NCBI GenBank assembly: GCA_001314865.1
Contig: LJZR01000035.1
Location: 1 to 42,500 of the forward strand
From: Phormidesmis priestleyi Ana
GTDB taxonomy: Bacteria > Cyanobacteriota > Cyanobacteriia > Phormidesmidales > Phormidesmidaceae
Direction: 5' to 3'
Length of the DNA: 42,500 nucleotides
The notes below the pieces were generated by a model that was given only the letters and a program-made list of their open reading frames with translations, did no database searches and was not told where the DNA came from. Positions 27,380 to 37,027 of this stretch are shown piece after piece; the stretch's first letter is position 1, and each line of letters opens with the position of its first letter. The translations under genes were made by a program, and so were the position numbers.

Positions 27380-29131
27380 TTAAAATCCTAAGTCTGCCAC
27401 CGCTGCTTCCGCCGCCTTAAACACCGCCGCATCCGACATTGTTTCCCAAGCTGTATCGCCAACTTCTTTGTAAAACTGCGCATCGTAGGCCCGAGTCCTC
27501 ACCACTACCGGCATTGGTACCGCATGGCCCAACAACAGCGCCTGCTGCTTAGAATCTAGCTTCGCCAACACCGAACGCAAGCTCTGCCCGCCAGACACGC
27601 CTGTAAAAATTGCATCAATATCTTTTTCGTCGTTGAGTAAGGCCGTAATTCGGGTGCCCACCTGAGACATCACCTCGTTATCTATCCCTGAAGGGCGTTG
27701 ATCGACTACAAGCAGTGTGACGAAGTACTTACGCATTTCGCGGGCAATAACACCAAAAATAGTTTGCCTGGCAGTGGCTGGGTCTAAAAAACGGTGAGCT
27801 TCCTCAATGGTAATGACTAAGGGATGGGGGCGATCAGTTGGATTTTTACTCTGTAAAAAGCGATCGGCCTTACGCACATAGCTCGCATGAATTCGCCGGG
27901 CAATTACATTGGTGGCCAGCATGTAAGAGAGCATGTTGCTTTGCGATCCAAACTCAATCACCACATGCTTGCCAGCATCAATGGTTTCTAAAATTTGGTT
28001 CACATAGTTGTGCGGGCAGCTGCTGCGAATGTACTTTAGCTCTGCCAGGCGAGTAAGCTTACGTTGCAAAGCCATAATGGACGACTTGCTGCCCATCTTG
28101 ACCTCGCAGAACTCCTGAATCTCTTCATTGCTGAGCTGAAGCAGGCGGTTAATCCAACTGCTGCCAAACTCATTGCGCAAAATAATTGCGTTTTCTAAGC
28201 TCGCCTCCGACAAATTCAGCTCCCGGCTAATCAGCATCAAATCTTCTACATCGATTTGATCAAAGCTGATATATAGCTCCTGTGCGTCCATGACGCCGCG
28301 ACGCTTTGTAGACTCAGGATCTAGCGTAAATATTTGCACCTGGCCGGGAAATAGCTGACGCAGGCCCTTTACGGTGCTAAATTCTTTGCCCTCGCTCACC
28401 GCTTCCCAGCCATACTCCGAGTGCATGTCAAAAATGAGGTTTACCGCCGCCTGCTTGCGAATAATTCCCGACAAAATCAGCCGTGTCAAAAACGACTTGC
28501 CCGTGCCCGACTTACCAAAAATGCCATTGCTGCGTTCTACAAACCGATCCAAATCAATGCAAATTGGCACATCCATATCAATGGGCTGCCCAATCGCAAA
28601 ATTCCGCCGCTGCACATCGTCTTCCCAGCCAAACACTGCCCGAAAATCCCGCTCTGAAGCATCATATACCTGGCTAAAATGACCCGGAATGGTCTTTACC
28701 GGCAGTAGCTGAAGCGGCGCACTAGAATTCGTCTCATACGAGGCTAAGCCATTCGATTTGGAGACTTGACGCTTCTCACCTGAAGTCTTCTTACCTAAAG
28801 TTTGAGCAAAATTGAAGCCTGGTTGCCCCTCTTCTGTAGGGGTAAACATCAGCATCGGCGTTAAATCAATGGTGCCGTAGGTTCCTGATCCAGCCAGGAC
28901 CTCTTGTAAAAAAATGTTCCCCGGCTCGGGTGGGCTCGCCACAATACGCTGACTCGCCATCCCTAGGGCAACATCCGTGAGCATACAAAAAAAGCGCGAT
29001 CGCACGCCCTGCACGACCAAAAATTTGCCCACTCGCATTTCTTCGACCAGCACATCTGGGTGCAGCCGAACTTCGAGCCCTTTGCTTAAAGAGCCTTGAA
29101 TCACAGATCCTAATGGACGCAGCTCGCGCAT
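27380..29131 (-). CDS. HerA-like / DUF87 P-loop ATPase
   Basis: 583 residues from the ATG at 29131; a TTG eight codons upstream is an alternative. An N-terminal HAS-type beta-barrel (about 1-110; LGSVIQGSLSKGLEVRLHPDV, VGKFLVVQG) precedes a RecA-like hexameric ATPase domain. Walker A is GIFGKSGTGKS near 205-215, Walker B VITIEEAHRFL near 440-450, followed by MSQVGTRITALLND. HerA relatives pump or resect DNA with NurA, or act in defence and conjugation. No nurA or defence partner is adjacent. Homologues of this form seem common in cyanobacteria, so a housekeeping role is likely but undefined. Confidence 0.85.
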   Translation of the reverse strand: MRELRPLGSVIQGSLSKGLEVRLHPDVLVEEMRVGKFLVVQGVRSRFFCMLTDVALGMASQRIVASPPEPGNIFLQEVLAGSGTYGTIDLTPMLMFTPTEEGQPGFNFAQTLGKKTSGEKRQVSKSNGLASYETNSSAPLQLLPVKTIPGHFSQVYDASERDFRAVFGWEDDVQRRNFAIGQPIDMDVPICIDLDRFVERSNGIFGKSGTGKSFLTRLILSGIIRKQAAVNLIFDMHSEYGWEAVSEGKEFSTVKGLRQLFPGQVQIFTLDPESTKRRGVMDAQELYISFDQIDVEDLMLISRELNLSEASLENAIILRNEFGSSWINRLLQLSNEEIQEFCEVKMGSKSSIMALQRKLTRLAELKYIRSSCPHNYVNQILETIDAGKHVVIEFGSQSNMLSYMLATNVIARRIHASYVRKADRFLQSKNPTDRPHPLVITIEEAHRFLDPATARQTIFGVIAREMRKYFVTLLVVDQRPSGIDNEVMSQVGTRITALLNDEKDIDAIFTGVSGGQSLRSVLAKLDSKQQALLLGHAVPMPVVVRTRAYDAQFYKEVGDTAWETMSDAAVFKAAEAAVADLGF

Positions 29132-29252
29132 GGCTTTACAAGTCAGCGTTGACAATGGGCCTATGGTAGCCGAAGCTGCCCATTTAGTACATAGGTTCTG
29201 AATAGTTGTGAATGCTTAATGCCTCAGCATTCGGCTAACTGGCCAGATCAAC

Positions 29253-29278
29253 CGGGCTATTAAAACGGGCTGTTAAAA
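29253..29278. repeat. 13-bp duplication across the outer-membrane protein stop codon
   Basis: CGGGCTATTAAAA is followed by CGGGCTGTTAAAA. The complement of 29273-29275 in the second copy is the real stop TAA; the other copy places a further TAA out of frame. Confidence 0.88.
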
Positions 29279-29764
29279 CTGATAGCCAACCCCGCCTTGA
29301 ATCGCTGTATTGGTATCACCCCCAATCGGGACGATGGCATTGCCGTAAAACACAATTCTGTTTCTGCTTTGGGTGTAGTCAATGCCGGGTTGAATCACAA
29401 ACGCGGTACCATCGCCCATGACCGACCCTTCGCTCGCAAAGGCGACGCCTGCACCGACATATATTTCGGTATTAAAATTCAGCGGATAGTCGTAGGAAAT
29501 TGTGGGTACAAAAGCAGATCCCTCACCCAAGAAAGCCGCCCCGCGAATGGAGATAGGCGCTTCCAAAATGTTGTAGCGGCCATTGATAGCAACGCCGATT
29601 TCACCATCGCCCAGAGCAGGGCCGATGCCGATATAGCTGCCGTAAGCTGCTTGGGCTTGAGCGGGTGACTGAAGTGAAAAAGCGATCGCACAACCGCCTA
29701 GTGCTAATCCAGCCCAGCTTAAAAGCCGACTTTTAAAATGAGTGATCATTAAAGTAGTGATCAT
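29273..29764 (-). CDS. Small outer-membrane beta-barrel protein
   Basis: 163 residues from the ATG at 29764, chosen because AGGAG lies 7 bases before it; a GTG five codons upstream would overlap that site. Residues 12-38 form a signal peptide (LSWAGLALGGCAIAFSLQSPAQAQA). The mature part is a run of alternating, glycine-rich amphipathic strands (YGSYIGIGPAL, GEIGVAINGRYNI, TEIYVGAGVAFASE, AIQGGVGYQF) and ends in phenylalanine, the usual outer-membrane insertion signal. It is probably an eight-stranded barrel. No named family. The first nine bases after the start recur 15 bases on (ATGATCACT twice), giving two possible Met starts. Confidence 0.72.
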   Translation of the reverse strand: MITTLMITHFKSRLLSWAGLALGGCAIAFSLQSPAQAQAAYGSYIGIGPALGDGEIGVAINGRYNILEAPISIRGAAFLGEGSAFVPTISYDYPLNFNTEIYVGAGVAFASEGSVMGDGTAFVIQPGIDYTQSRNRIVFYGNAIVPIGGDTNTAIQGGVGYQF

Positions 29765-29780
29765 TTGCAAACTCCTCACA
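29765..29780 (-). promoter_or_regulatory. Shine-Dalgarno matching the Yfr1 sRNA motif
   Basis: The mRNA reads TGTGAGGAGT ending 6 bases before the ATG. This is the exact complement of ten bases of the conserved unpaired Yfr1 sequence ACUCCUCACAC. Yfr1 is known to repress outer-membrane porin mRNAs in marine cyanobacteria by masking this kind of site. Confidence 0.5.
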
Positions 29781-29838
29781 GAACTACTAATCAGAACTAC
29801 CAGTCAGTACGAATGAAAGGCGTAATATCGCCTAAATA

Positions 29839-29873
29839 TCAGCCGATACAGTACTTAGTACTGTATCGGCTGA
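29839..29873. promoter_or_regulatory. Perfect 16-bp inverted repeat with 3-base loop
   Basis: Arms TCAGCCGATACAGTAC and GTACTGTATCGGCTGA surround TTA. It has no T run on either side, so it is not a standard terminator. It lies 75 bp upstream of the outer-membrane protein start and could be a leader hairpin or a dimer-binding site. Confidence 0.7.
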
Positions 29874-30281
29874 ATACAGTGGCAGCTGAATATTGTGTAG
29901 ATAATAACTCACCACGGACATAATAATCGGGCGCATAATAGCACATGCCGCGCAGATCGCGAGGTCAAGCCTATGTTAACGAGCATTCACGATTTCGGAA
30001 GAAAAATCTTGGAAGGACACCCTCAGAAGGAAAACGCATCAAGATTGTTTGAAATCGCAGGCACTTTTAAGTATATTTCCGGGCTTATTGAAGAATCCGC
30101 ATAATTTTCTTTCAAAATATGTCAGCGATTTTAGTGAGTTAACACGTTCCTTACATTTGGCTTTGGGCATTCTTCATATAGTTCTTTATCGTCTCTGCTG
30201 TACAGCACTTCTGTTGTATTGCTTGTTGTATCGCTTTTATTTTGTTTTAGCTTATTTCCTTTGGGTGAATCCATTTCTCAT

Positions 30282-30335
30282 TCATGGTTCTCATGGTTCT
30301 CATGGTTCTCATGGTTCTCATGGTTCTCATGGTTC
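30282..30335. repeat. Six-copy 9-bp tandem array
   Basis: TCATGGTTC repeated six times without mismatch in the spacer before the VCBS/peptidase gene. Perfect identity suggests a recent and probably unstable expansion. Confidence 0.95.
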
Positions 30336-30546
30336 TCTTTGGTATAGGCAGATAACAGCTGAATAGTCGATAGATCGTGGCTTAACCAAATCAGCGAAAG
30401 CTTCATCTATCAACAACAACAAATCGTTTGAAAGCGCTCTTAGCAGAAGCTCTTACAGCTTGCTGAGTCGATATTTGGTGTGGTCATCTATCTTCTCTCT
30501 CTTTATAAATTTGTTGTTTTTGAAAACCTAGATCGAGATTTCTTTT

Positions 30547-32865
30547 ATGTTTGATGAAAAGTCAGTTTTGAGCGCTCGTGATGCGGCGCTCACAGTTAGT
30601 AGCGACATGGCTAGGCCCGATCCGTATGGATTGGATATCAACGGCGATCGCCATCCTGACATTCTCTGGCACAATCCAACCTCTGGAGAAAATGTCCTAT
30701 GGTATATGGACGGCAAAAAGGGTTCAGAGTACAGCGCGTCAGTCACTATCGACCCTATGAGCGGCGAGTGGCAAATCAAAAGTGCGCTCGATTTTGACCT
30801 AGATGGTCATCAGGATTTGCTATGGCGCAACGAAGTAACTGGTCAAAATGAAGTTTGGTTTATGGGGGGCGACAGAGGGCGCGATCGCCTGAGTAAACAA
30901 GAGATTGCAGGCATCGGTAGCGACTGGGAGATTTCAGGCGGTGCAGACTTTAACCGCGATGGTAGAGTTGACTTGCTGTGGCGAAACCAGGCAACCGGCG
31001 AAAATGAAGTTTGGTTTATGGGCGGCACGCGCGGCACAGACATCGCATCTAAAGGCGCGATCAGAACGCTGCATGCAGGCTGGGAAGTGGGCGGTATCGC
31101 TGACTTTGACCGAGATGGCCACGCCGATATTGTGTGGCGTCATCAGCAGGGTAGAAATGCAATTTGGCTGCTAAATGGTGAACAGGGTACGAATGTAAAA
31201 GATGGAAAAGAGTTGAACAATGTCGGTGGCGCATGGGAAATGCGGGGCGCAGCCGATTTTAACCAGGATGGTACGCCTGATATTTTTTGGCACAATGGCT
31301 CAACGGGTAAAAGCGCTATTTGGTACATGACGGGTGCAACCGGCAATCAGATCAAAGATGGCGATGTCATGCCTTGGACCGACACAACTCGAACGCCGTT
31401 GGTGAGCGGTTGGGGTTCACAAGCGACTGCTGTTAGGCCCGTTGTCTCTCCACCTAATTCGCCAGTGGCTGAAATTCCAACCATTGACAGCCCGACCAAT
31501 GAAACTCCAACAACAGAACCTGAAAGTCCCCTCCCTTTAGTCGGCGGAAACTCTGACGAGCCTGGATTCGATATCCAGTTTGACTATCGCTTTGATAACT
31601 TAAATTGGTTTGACAGCCAGAAAAGAGCCGCGCTAGAAGCTGCCGCTGAGGTTTGGGAAGCCATTATTCTAGATGACTTTCAGGCGATCAAAGCAGGCAC
31701 GACCGTTCATGCCTCTCATCCAACTTCGGGGAGTGTTGAAGCATTTCAGCTAGATTACGATATTGATGACATTGTGGTGTTTCTCTATGCTAACGACATG
31801 GGCGGGCCAGGTGGCAAGCTCGCTGAAGCAGGGGCTACGACTTATAAGGGCGATCGCAATACAACTACTGTTTTCCAACCCTGGCTGGGGGAAATGGAGT
31901 TTGATATCAGCGAACTCTGGTATGTCAACGCCAGCCTAAGCGAGACGGTGGTTGTTCCAGCTACGCAGCCCGATTTTCTCTCAGTTGCGGTTCACGAACT
32001 CGGTCATATTCTTGGAATCTCTTCTTCTTTGCCTGCTTTTAGGTCTTTAATTAATAGCCAGGGTCAGTTTATCGGTCCCGCTGCAAGCGCTCTCAACAAC
32101 GGTAATCCCATTCCGTTAGACACTGTCGGATCTCATATCAGAGATAATTTTGAGATACCTGGTCTGGGCGAAAATTCTTTAGATCCTACGATCAGAAAAG
32201 GCGATAGAAAGCTACTGACCCGTTTAGATGCGGCTTTGCTTGACGATATTGGCTATACCATTGACTATTCTTCTTTAAAGCCTGTTCCTAAAGTAGATTC
32301 TCTGGCAGTTGTAAAAGACGGTCAAACGGTGACGAAACTACAAGTTGGTGAACGCTACGAGCTGAAATGGGACGACAATTTTTCTGGTGCTGTGAAGATT
32401 GACCTGTATGAAGGCAGCAGGTTTATCCGAACGATTGAGAGTTCAACGGCTAGCGATGGCTCTTTTGACTGGCTGGCCCCGGCTGATTTAGCGGCGAGCG
32501 ATCGCTTCTACCGCTTTAAGGTGAGCAGTGTAGATGACAGCAGATTTCATAGCTTTAGTGATTTTCCCTTCACTATTCAGGCCCAGTCTTTTATCTCCAA
32601 CAGCACCTTTAACGACACCACGCTCAAAATTGGTAATCTGTACACCCTCGTTTGGAATGACAACCTGAGCGAAACGATCAAAATTGATCTCTATAAAGGT
32701 GATCAATACATGCGCACACTCACGGCCTCAACCATGAGCGACGGCAGCTACGAGTGGCGCGTTCCCAGCTTTACCCCACCTGGCAGCGACTACCGCCTCA
32801 AGCTCACTAGCCGTAATGATGCCAGCATCTACGACTTTAGCCCCATCTTTACCGTTCACGCCTAA
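30547..32865 (+). CDS. Large VCBS-repeat / zinc metallopeptidase / Ig-like protein
   Basis: 772 residues, mosaic. (1) About 25-295: five FG-GAP/VCBS-type repeats, each with a calcium-loop pattern (DINGDRHPD, DFDLDGHQD, DFNRDGRVD, DFDRDGHAD, DFNQDGTPD). (2) 300-340: Pro/Thr linker. (3) About 345-580: metzincin-like peptidase with HELGHILGIS starting at H483; the usual third histidine is absent at the metzincin spacing, but H530 (GSHIRD) could be a distant ligand. (4) About 590-680 and 690-772: two repeats of a Kre9/KNH-like Ig fold (YELKWDDNFSGAVKIDLYEG, YTLVWNDNLSETIKIDLYKG). There is no signal peptide, so if exported it would need a non-Sec route such as type I secretion. It converges on ppc. 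Confidence 0.8.
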   Translation: MFDEKSVLSARDAALTVSSDMARPDPYGLDINGDRHPDILWHNPTSGENVLWYMDGKKGSEYSASVTIDPMSGEWQIKSALDFDLDGHQDLLWRNEVTGQNEVWFMGGDRGRDRLSKQEIAGIGSDWEISGGADFNRDGRVDLLWRNQATGENEVWFMGGTRGTDIASKGAIRTLHAGWEVGGIADFDRDGHADIVWRHQQGRNAIWLLNGEQGTNVKDGKELNNVGGAWEMRGAADFNQDGTPDIFWHNGSTGKSAIWYMTGATGNQIKDGDVMPWTDTTRTPLVSGWGSQATAVRPVVSPPNSPVAEIPTIDSPTNETPTTEPESPLPLVGGNSDEPGFDIQFDYRFDNLNWFDSQKRAALEAAAEVWEAIILDDFQAIKAGTTVHASHPTSGSVEAFQLDYDIDDIVVFLYANDMGGPGGKLAEAGATTYKGDRNTTTVFQPWLGEMEFDISELWYVNASLSETVVVPATQPDFLSVAVHELGHILGISSSLPAFRSLINSQGQFIGPAASALNNGNPIPLDTVGSHIRDNFEIPGLGENSLDPTIRKGDRKLLTRLDAALLDDIGYTIDYSSLKPVPKVDSLAVVKDGQTVTKLQVGERYELKWDDNFSGAVKIDLYEGSRFIRTIESSTASDGSFDWLAPADLAASDRFYRFKVSSVDDSRFHSFSDFPFTIQAQSFISNSTFNDTTLKIGNLYTLVWNDNLSETIKIDLYKGDQYMRTLTASTMSDGSYEWRVPSFTPPGSDYRLKLTSRNDASIYDFSPIFTVHA

Positions 32866-32895
32866 AAGCGATAAGGCTATTCGCGGCTAAAACAC

Positions 32896-35800
32896 TTAGC
32901 CAGTGTTGCGCATGCCCGCCGCAACGCCGTTGATGGTGAGCAGTGCGCCTCGCAACAGTTCTCCTTTGCTGTAGCGCGATCGCACTCTCCCCGTCACCGC
33001 ATCATTACCATATTCTCTTAGTCGCTTCAGTAGCGCCACCTGCAAAAAGCTCAGCGGCACAATGCTGCCGTTTCGTAACTGTACAGACCGCTGCAAACTC
33101 GGATCACCATCTAACAGCTTGCTGTGGTTAGTAATAGAGAGCACTACCTGTCGCGTGAGATAAAACTCAGCGGCAATCTGGTCAAACATCACCTGAAAGT
33201 CTTCTCTTTTTTCTTCACTACTGAGTTGATTCACATAGTGCTGCGCAATCTGTAAGTCCACCTTTGCCAAGGTCATTTCTACTTTAGAAATCACCATTTT
33301 AAAGAAAGGCCACTTAGCATAAAAATAGCGCAGCATCTCTAAATGCTCTTCCTCGTTCTCATCAATAAACTCTCCGAGCGCGGTGCCAACCCCGTACCAA
33401 GAGGGCAGCAAAAAGCGTGTCTGTGTCCAGCTAAAGACCCAGGGAATGGCCCGTAGGCCGTCTAAGGTACGCTTGCCTTTACGGCGGGCAGGCCGAGAGC
33501 TAATTTGCAGCTGCGAGATTTCTTGAATGGGTGTGACCTGATGGAAAAACTCTACTAAATCAGGTTGCTCATAAATCAGAGCACGATAGTGCTGGCGCGA
33601 CCGAACGCTCAGTCGTTCGATAATCTCGTTCCAGGGTTCAATACGATCAAAGCTGCTGCCCAAGACGCTACCTTGGATGACTGCAGTTGTCACCGTTTCC
33701 AGGTTGTACAACGCTAAGTCTGGCAAATTGTATTTAGAAGCGAGGACTTCGCCTTGTTCAGTAATTTTAATTCGGCCATCTACACTGCGCCCAGGCTGTG
33801 CCAAAATCGCCTCGTAAGCAGGGCCACCGCCTCGCCCTACTGAGCCGCCTCGCCCGTGGAAAATGCGCAGCGCAATCCCGTAGTTGTCGGCAATTTCTTG
33901 CAGGGCTTGCTGTGCCTTATGAATTTCCCAGTTGCTGCTCAAAAAGCCCGAGTCTTTATTACTGTCCGAGTAGCCCAGCATGACTTCTTGAAGCGATGCA
34001 CCGGCTTTTTCAGGTTGGTGCTTCGCTGTTTCTAGGGCTTCGTAGCCGCCCTGTAGCATGGCGCGATACAGCGGTAGTTCCCACAGCTGCTTCATCACCT
34101 TGGGGGCGCGTCGTAAATCTTCTACAGTTTCAAATAAGGGCACAATTTTAAGTGCCCCAATACCCGTGGCCGGATCATACAGGCCCGCTTCTTTCGCGAG
34201 CAGCGCTACTTCTAGCAGGTCGCTGGCAGTATGGCTCATGCTAATGATGTAGCTTTGGCACATGTCAAGGCCAAACTCCTGATGAATTCTGCGCACCATG
34301 CGGAAGGTTTGAATAATTTCAACCGACTTTTCCGAGAAGGGCAGCTCGCCCGGAATGAGCGGTCTGCGGGTGCTCAGCTCGCTCGTGAGCCATTTATTTT
34401 TTTCGTCTTCTGTAAGATCGTTATAGGGTTTGTCGAGTACGCGCAGATACTCGGTGATTTCGTTGATGGTGTCGGAGTGATTGGTGCTCTCCTGTCGAAT
34501 ATCTAGCTGTGCCAGGTTAAATCCATAGATTTCAACTTGGCAGATCAGTTCTTCTAAATCCTGACAGACGAGACCAGTTTCTTTAAGATTGGTTTGAATC
34601 AGTTGCAGCTCGGCTAAAAATTCATCGCCTGTACGATAAATTCGGCCGCTGACATTGCTCAGATCTAAATTGGTTTCTTGCGCTTGCAAATACTCGCCGT
34701 TGTATAGCTTTTGGGATCTGTCCAGTGTGGCTTCTAAGCGCTGTTCAATATAGGCCAGTTTGAGCCGATAGGGCTCTTGACGGTAGCGAATGGCGAGTTC
34801 GTCATACAGTTCTGGCATTTGAGTTTGGTCTTGCTCTAGCGATTCGAGCAGGTCGGGTAGGACTTCGCTCCAATGTAAGGACAGGCTCAGCAGGTGGGTG
34901 AGCTTTTTGATGCTAGCGATATATTTGCCAATGACCATGTTGCGCTGGTAGTTAGCGGTTTTCCAAGTAATTTGGGGGGTGACAGAGGGGTTGCCATCGC
35001 GATCGCTACCCACCCAAGATCCAAACCGGCAAAAATTCTGCTTAGGCGGTTTCAAATTGGGAAAAGTGCCCTCTAATGCCCGACAAATTCGCTGGTAAAG
35101 CTGCGGAATAGTACTAAAGAGCACCACATCAAAATAATGCAGCGTAAAATCGACCTCGTCGAGCACTGACGGCTTAAATTGGTGCAGCTCATCGGTGCGC
35201 CACCACAGCCGAATTTCTTCTACAAGCTGTACCTGAAGCGCTTTGATTTCCCAGGAAGACACCAGCCCCAAGGCCCGAGCACTCTCTTCTTCACGGTCTA
35301 ACTGGCGCAAAATAGCTGAAATGCGGCGCTGCTTGTCACGAATAGTATGCCGTACGATTTCGGTGGGATGAGCCGTAAATACCAACCGCACATCTAGCTG
35401 ATCGAGCAGCCGTTGAATCATCTGTGGCGGTACATTTAACCGCTTTAGCGTGGGAAATAGCCAGTAAAAAGTACCCACATCACGCCCGGTGTCTAAATCA
35501 TTTTTATGAGACGGACTGTGAGAGGATTCAGCGCCGTCAGAGGGTGAAGTATTGGCGTGTTTTGGCCTTGTTTGGCCGGTCGATGCGTTTTGGGCTGCTG
35601 ATGCAATGGCGGCATCTTCATAGGCGGCACGATACTGTTGCTGCTGGCCACGCTGTTCGTAGTGCTGTTCAACAATGTTAATCAGCTGAAAGTACAGCGC
35701 AAAGGCTCTGGCCATTTTAATCGCATCGCTCAGCTCTAACTCTTCTATGAGCTTGAGCACCGGAGAAGCATCGGCGGCTTTGGCTTGACCGTCGGGGGCG

Positions 35801-35988
35801 CATAGCTCTCTTAGTCGCGTGAGTAGGGCAACGAGCGCCGAACCACACTCATCTTCTAGAACCGCTGCCCAGGTTTCTTCTACCCGCTTGAGCCGGTTGC
35901 GCAGCAACCAGTCATGCGTAGCAATAGCCGGAATCACTTCAACTTTCGCGGGATTGGTTACGGACTCGTCTGTTAGCGTCGTAGGCAT
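32896..35988 (-). CDS. ppc: Phosphoenolpyruvate carboxylase
   Basis: 1030 residues from the ATG at 35988 (a TTG four codons earlier is possible). It fixes bicarbonate onto PEP to give oxaloacetate, feeding the incomplete TCA cycle and C4 amino acids; it is a homotetramer in the cytoplasm. The first catalytic block is [15 protein letters not shown] with His near 207. The second is [16 protein letters not shown] and the third [14 protein letters not shown]. The C-terminal MRNTG is the conserved end that folds into the active site. A low-complexity Gln/Ala/Ser insertion (about 113-165) is longer than in most relatives. The stop is 30 bp from the convergent VCBS/peptidase gene. A small membrane-protein gene lies 102 bp upstream on the same strand. 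Confidence 0.97.
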   Translation of the reverse strand: MPTTLTDESVTNPAKVEVIPAIATHDWLLRNRLKRVEETWAAVLEDECGSALVALLTRLRELCAPDGQAKAADASPVLKLIEELELSDAIKMARAFALYFQLINIVEQHYEQRGQQQQYRAAYEDAAIASAAQNASTGQTRPKHANTSPSDGAESSHSPSHKNDLDTGRDVGTFYWLFPTLKRLNVPPQMIQRLLDQLDVRLVFTAHPTEIVRHTIRDKQRRISAILRQLDREEESARALGLVSSWEIKALQVQLVEEIRLWWRTDELHQFKPSVLDEVDFTLHYFDVVLFSTIPQLYQRICRALEGTFPNLKPPKQNFCRFGSWVGSDRDGNPSVTPQITWKTANYQRNMVIGKYIASIKKLTHLLSLSLHWSEVLPDLLESLEQDQTQMPELYDELAIRYRQEPYRLKLAYIEQRLEATLDRSQKLYNGEYLQAQETNLDLSNVSGRIYRTGDEFLAELQLIQTNLKETGLVCQDLEELICQVEIYGFNLAQLDIRQESTNHSDTINEITEYLRVLDKPYNDLTEDEKNKWLTSELSTRRPLIPGELPFSEKSVEIIQTFRMVRRIHQEFGLDMCQSYIISMSHTASDLLEVALLAKEAGLYDPATGIGALKIVPLFETVEDLRRAPKVMKQLWELPLYRAMLQGGYEALETAKHQPEKAGASLQEVMLGYSDSNKDSGFLSSNWEIHKAQQALQEIADNYGIALRIFHGRGGSVGRGGGPAYEAILAQPGRSVDGRIKITEQGEVLASKYNLPDLALYNLETVTTAVIQGSVLGSSFDRIEPWNEIIERLSVRSRQHYRALIYEQPDLVEFFHQVTPIQEISQLQISSRPARRKGKRTLDGLRAIPWVFSWTQTRFLLPSWYGVGTALGEFIDENEEEHLEMLRYFYAKWPFFKMVISKVEMTLAKVDLQIAQHYVNQLSSEEKREDFQVMFDQIAAEFYLTRQVVLSITNHSKLLDGDPSLQRSVQLRNGSIVPLSFLQVALLKRLREYGNDAVTGRVRSRYSKGELLRGALLTINGVAAGMRNTG

Positions 35989-36090
35989 GTGACTTTGCAA
36001 AGTTTTAGGGCGTAGGCACGGTTAATGGTGATGATTGTAGAAGTTTTAGGGACGTCTCAGGCGTTTTGGCTCTGAAGGTATTGTGAAGGT

Positions 36091-36312
36091 CTAGTTATCG
36101 TTAATCAGCGGTTGAATGGGTAGGCGATCGCCTCGAAAAAGTTCTTCACTGGCTTTACCGAGCTCAACGCTGGCATGGCTAGCGACTTGGCTAGTGATGA
36201 GCAGCATTAGAAATGGCAGTGTCGTTAGGCTCAGACTAAGGTTCATCGCTAACGGCAAGGTGATAGATAGCTCGGGCAAAGCGTTAGAGGGAGGCTCGCG
36301 AAAGGACTGCAT
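36091..36312 (-). CDS. Small cyanobacterial membrane protein with FRGDRLP motif
   Basis: 73 residues. One membrane helix (about 23-45, MNLSLSLTTLPFLMLLITSQVAS) is followed by a short tail with ELGKASEELFRGDRLPIQPL. I recall this A-S-E-E-x-F-R-G-D-R-L-P tail from small unnamed cyanobacterial proteins. AGGAG is 7 bases before the ATG, a better ribosome site than most genes here have. It is transcribed towards ppc with a 102-bp gap. Function unknown. Confidence 0.7.
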   Translation of the reverse strand: MQSFREPPSNALPELSITLPLAMNLSLSLTTLPFLMLLITSQVASHASVELGKASEELFRGDRLPIQPLINDN

Positions 36313-37027
36313 GGTTTTCTCCTGTTTTCTACGGGGGCAGTTTGGGAGTCGGTACTGATTAAAAATATGTCCTTAAATTGAATATGTCATTAAATGAATA
36401 AACGATTTGTGGGGGTAAATAAATGACTGGCAATATGTACGTATTTGAGGCAGGCTAACTGGCTGAAATGTGACATTGTAATCACGTAAGATCTACTCGT
36501 GCAAAATGCTCAGCAGTAACCTAAAATGCAGCGAACCCTAGGCCGTTGTAACGATAGTAATGTCGTAAATTGTGAGGTTACAAACGACGGCGTTATCAAG
36601 GAACATAGTCTCTCTTTAACACGCTACTTTAGATACGCTACTTTAGAGCTTGAGACTCAACTGTGTATTTGGTGACTGTGTCCTTAACCACTCTGTGCTC
36701 GAATACCGCGTACCCACATTATTACCTACTATTACATTGTCCCGATTTGGCGCTATTCTAATTTGCTGTATGGTTCAGTACCGCATACTCGAATTGCGCA
36801 CGAGGTTTTCGCGTGATCATCTCAGGTGATCATGCCATAGCCATAAATGTCATCTTACATAGGTGCTATGTAGGTGACATCTTATCTGAAGGTCTGATCT
36901 GAAGGAAGGTGACATCTTAAGATCTGAAGGGTTGATTTAGGAATCTGAAGGATTTAGAAATCTGAAGGGTTTAGGATCTAAAGGGTTCGCTTTGGCCTCG
37001 TAATCTCTGCTTTTTATCGCCATATAA
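36313..37027. other. 715-bp divergent regulatory spacer
   Basis: No gene seen. It contains a 14-bp direct duplication ACGCTACTTTAGA(T/G) at 36621-36648 and an NtcA-type GTA-N8-TAC at 36768-36781. GTGATCAT occurs twice, 13 bp apart, at 36813-36833. An inverted repeat TACATAG-GTG-CTATGTA is at 36856-36872. From about 36887 to 36985 there is a degenerate series of TCTGAAGG units leading to the DUF1574 gene. Confidence 0.6.
36768..36781. promoter_or_regulatory. NtcA-type box GTA-N8-TAC
   Basis: GTATGGTTCAGTAC matches the nitrogen regulator NtcA consensus exactly. About ten such matches are expected by chance in 42 kb, and no TAN3T -10 is seen at the usual 22-bp distance, so support is weak. Confidence 0.2.

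Larger units (their letters stand above)
29780..30546. other. 767-bp divergent spacer
   Basis: Holds the promoter regions of the outer-membrane protein (left) and the VCBS/peptidase protein (right), a long perfect hairpin at 29839-29873 and a 9-bp tandem array at 30282-30335. A 105-codon frame reading through the array is not credible as a gene. I could not assign promoters confidently. Confidence 0.6.

Noticed and set aside
27380-29131. HerA as part of an anti-phage defence system
   Set aside because: No SIR2, DUF4297, NurA or other defence partner is adjacent; neighbours are a barrel protein and an exported repeat protein.
30049-30366. 105-codon plus-strand frame with HGSHGS repeats
   Set aside because: It begins with TTG, has no ribosome site or family features, and its repeats come from the 9-bp DNA array.
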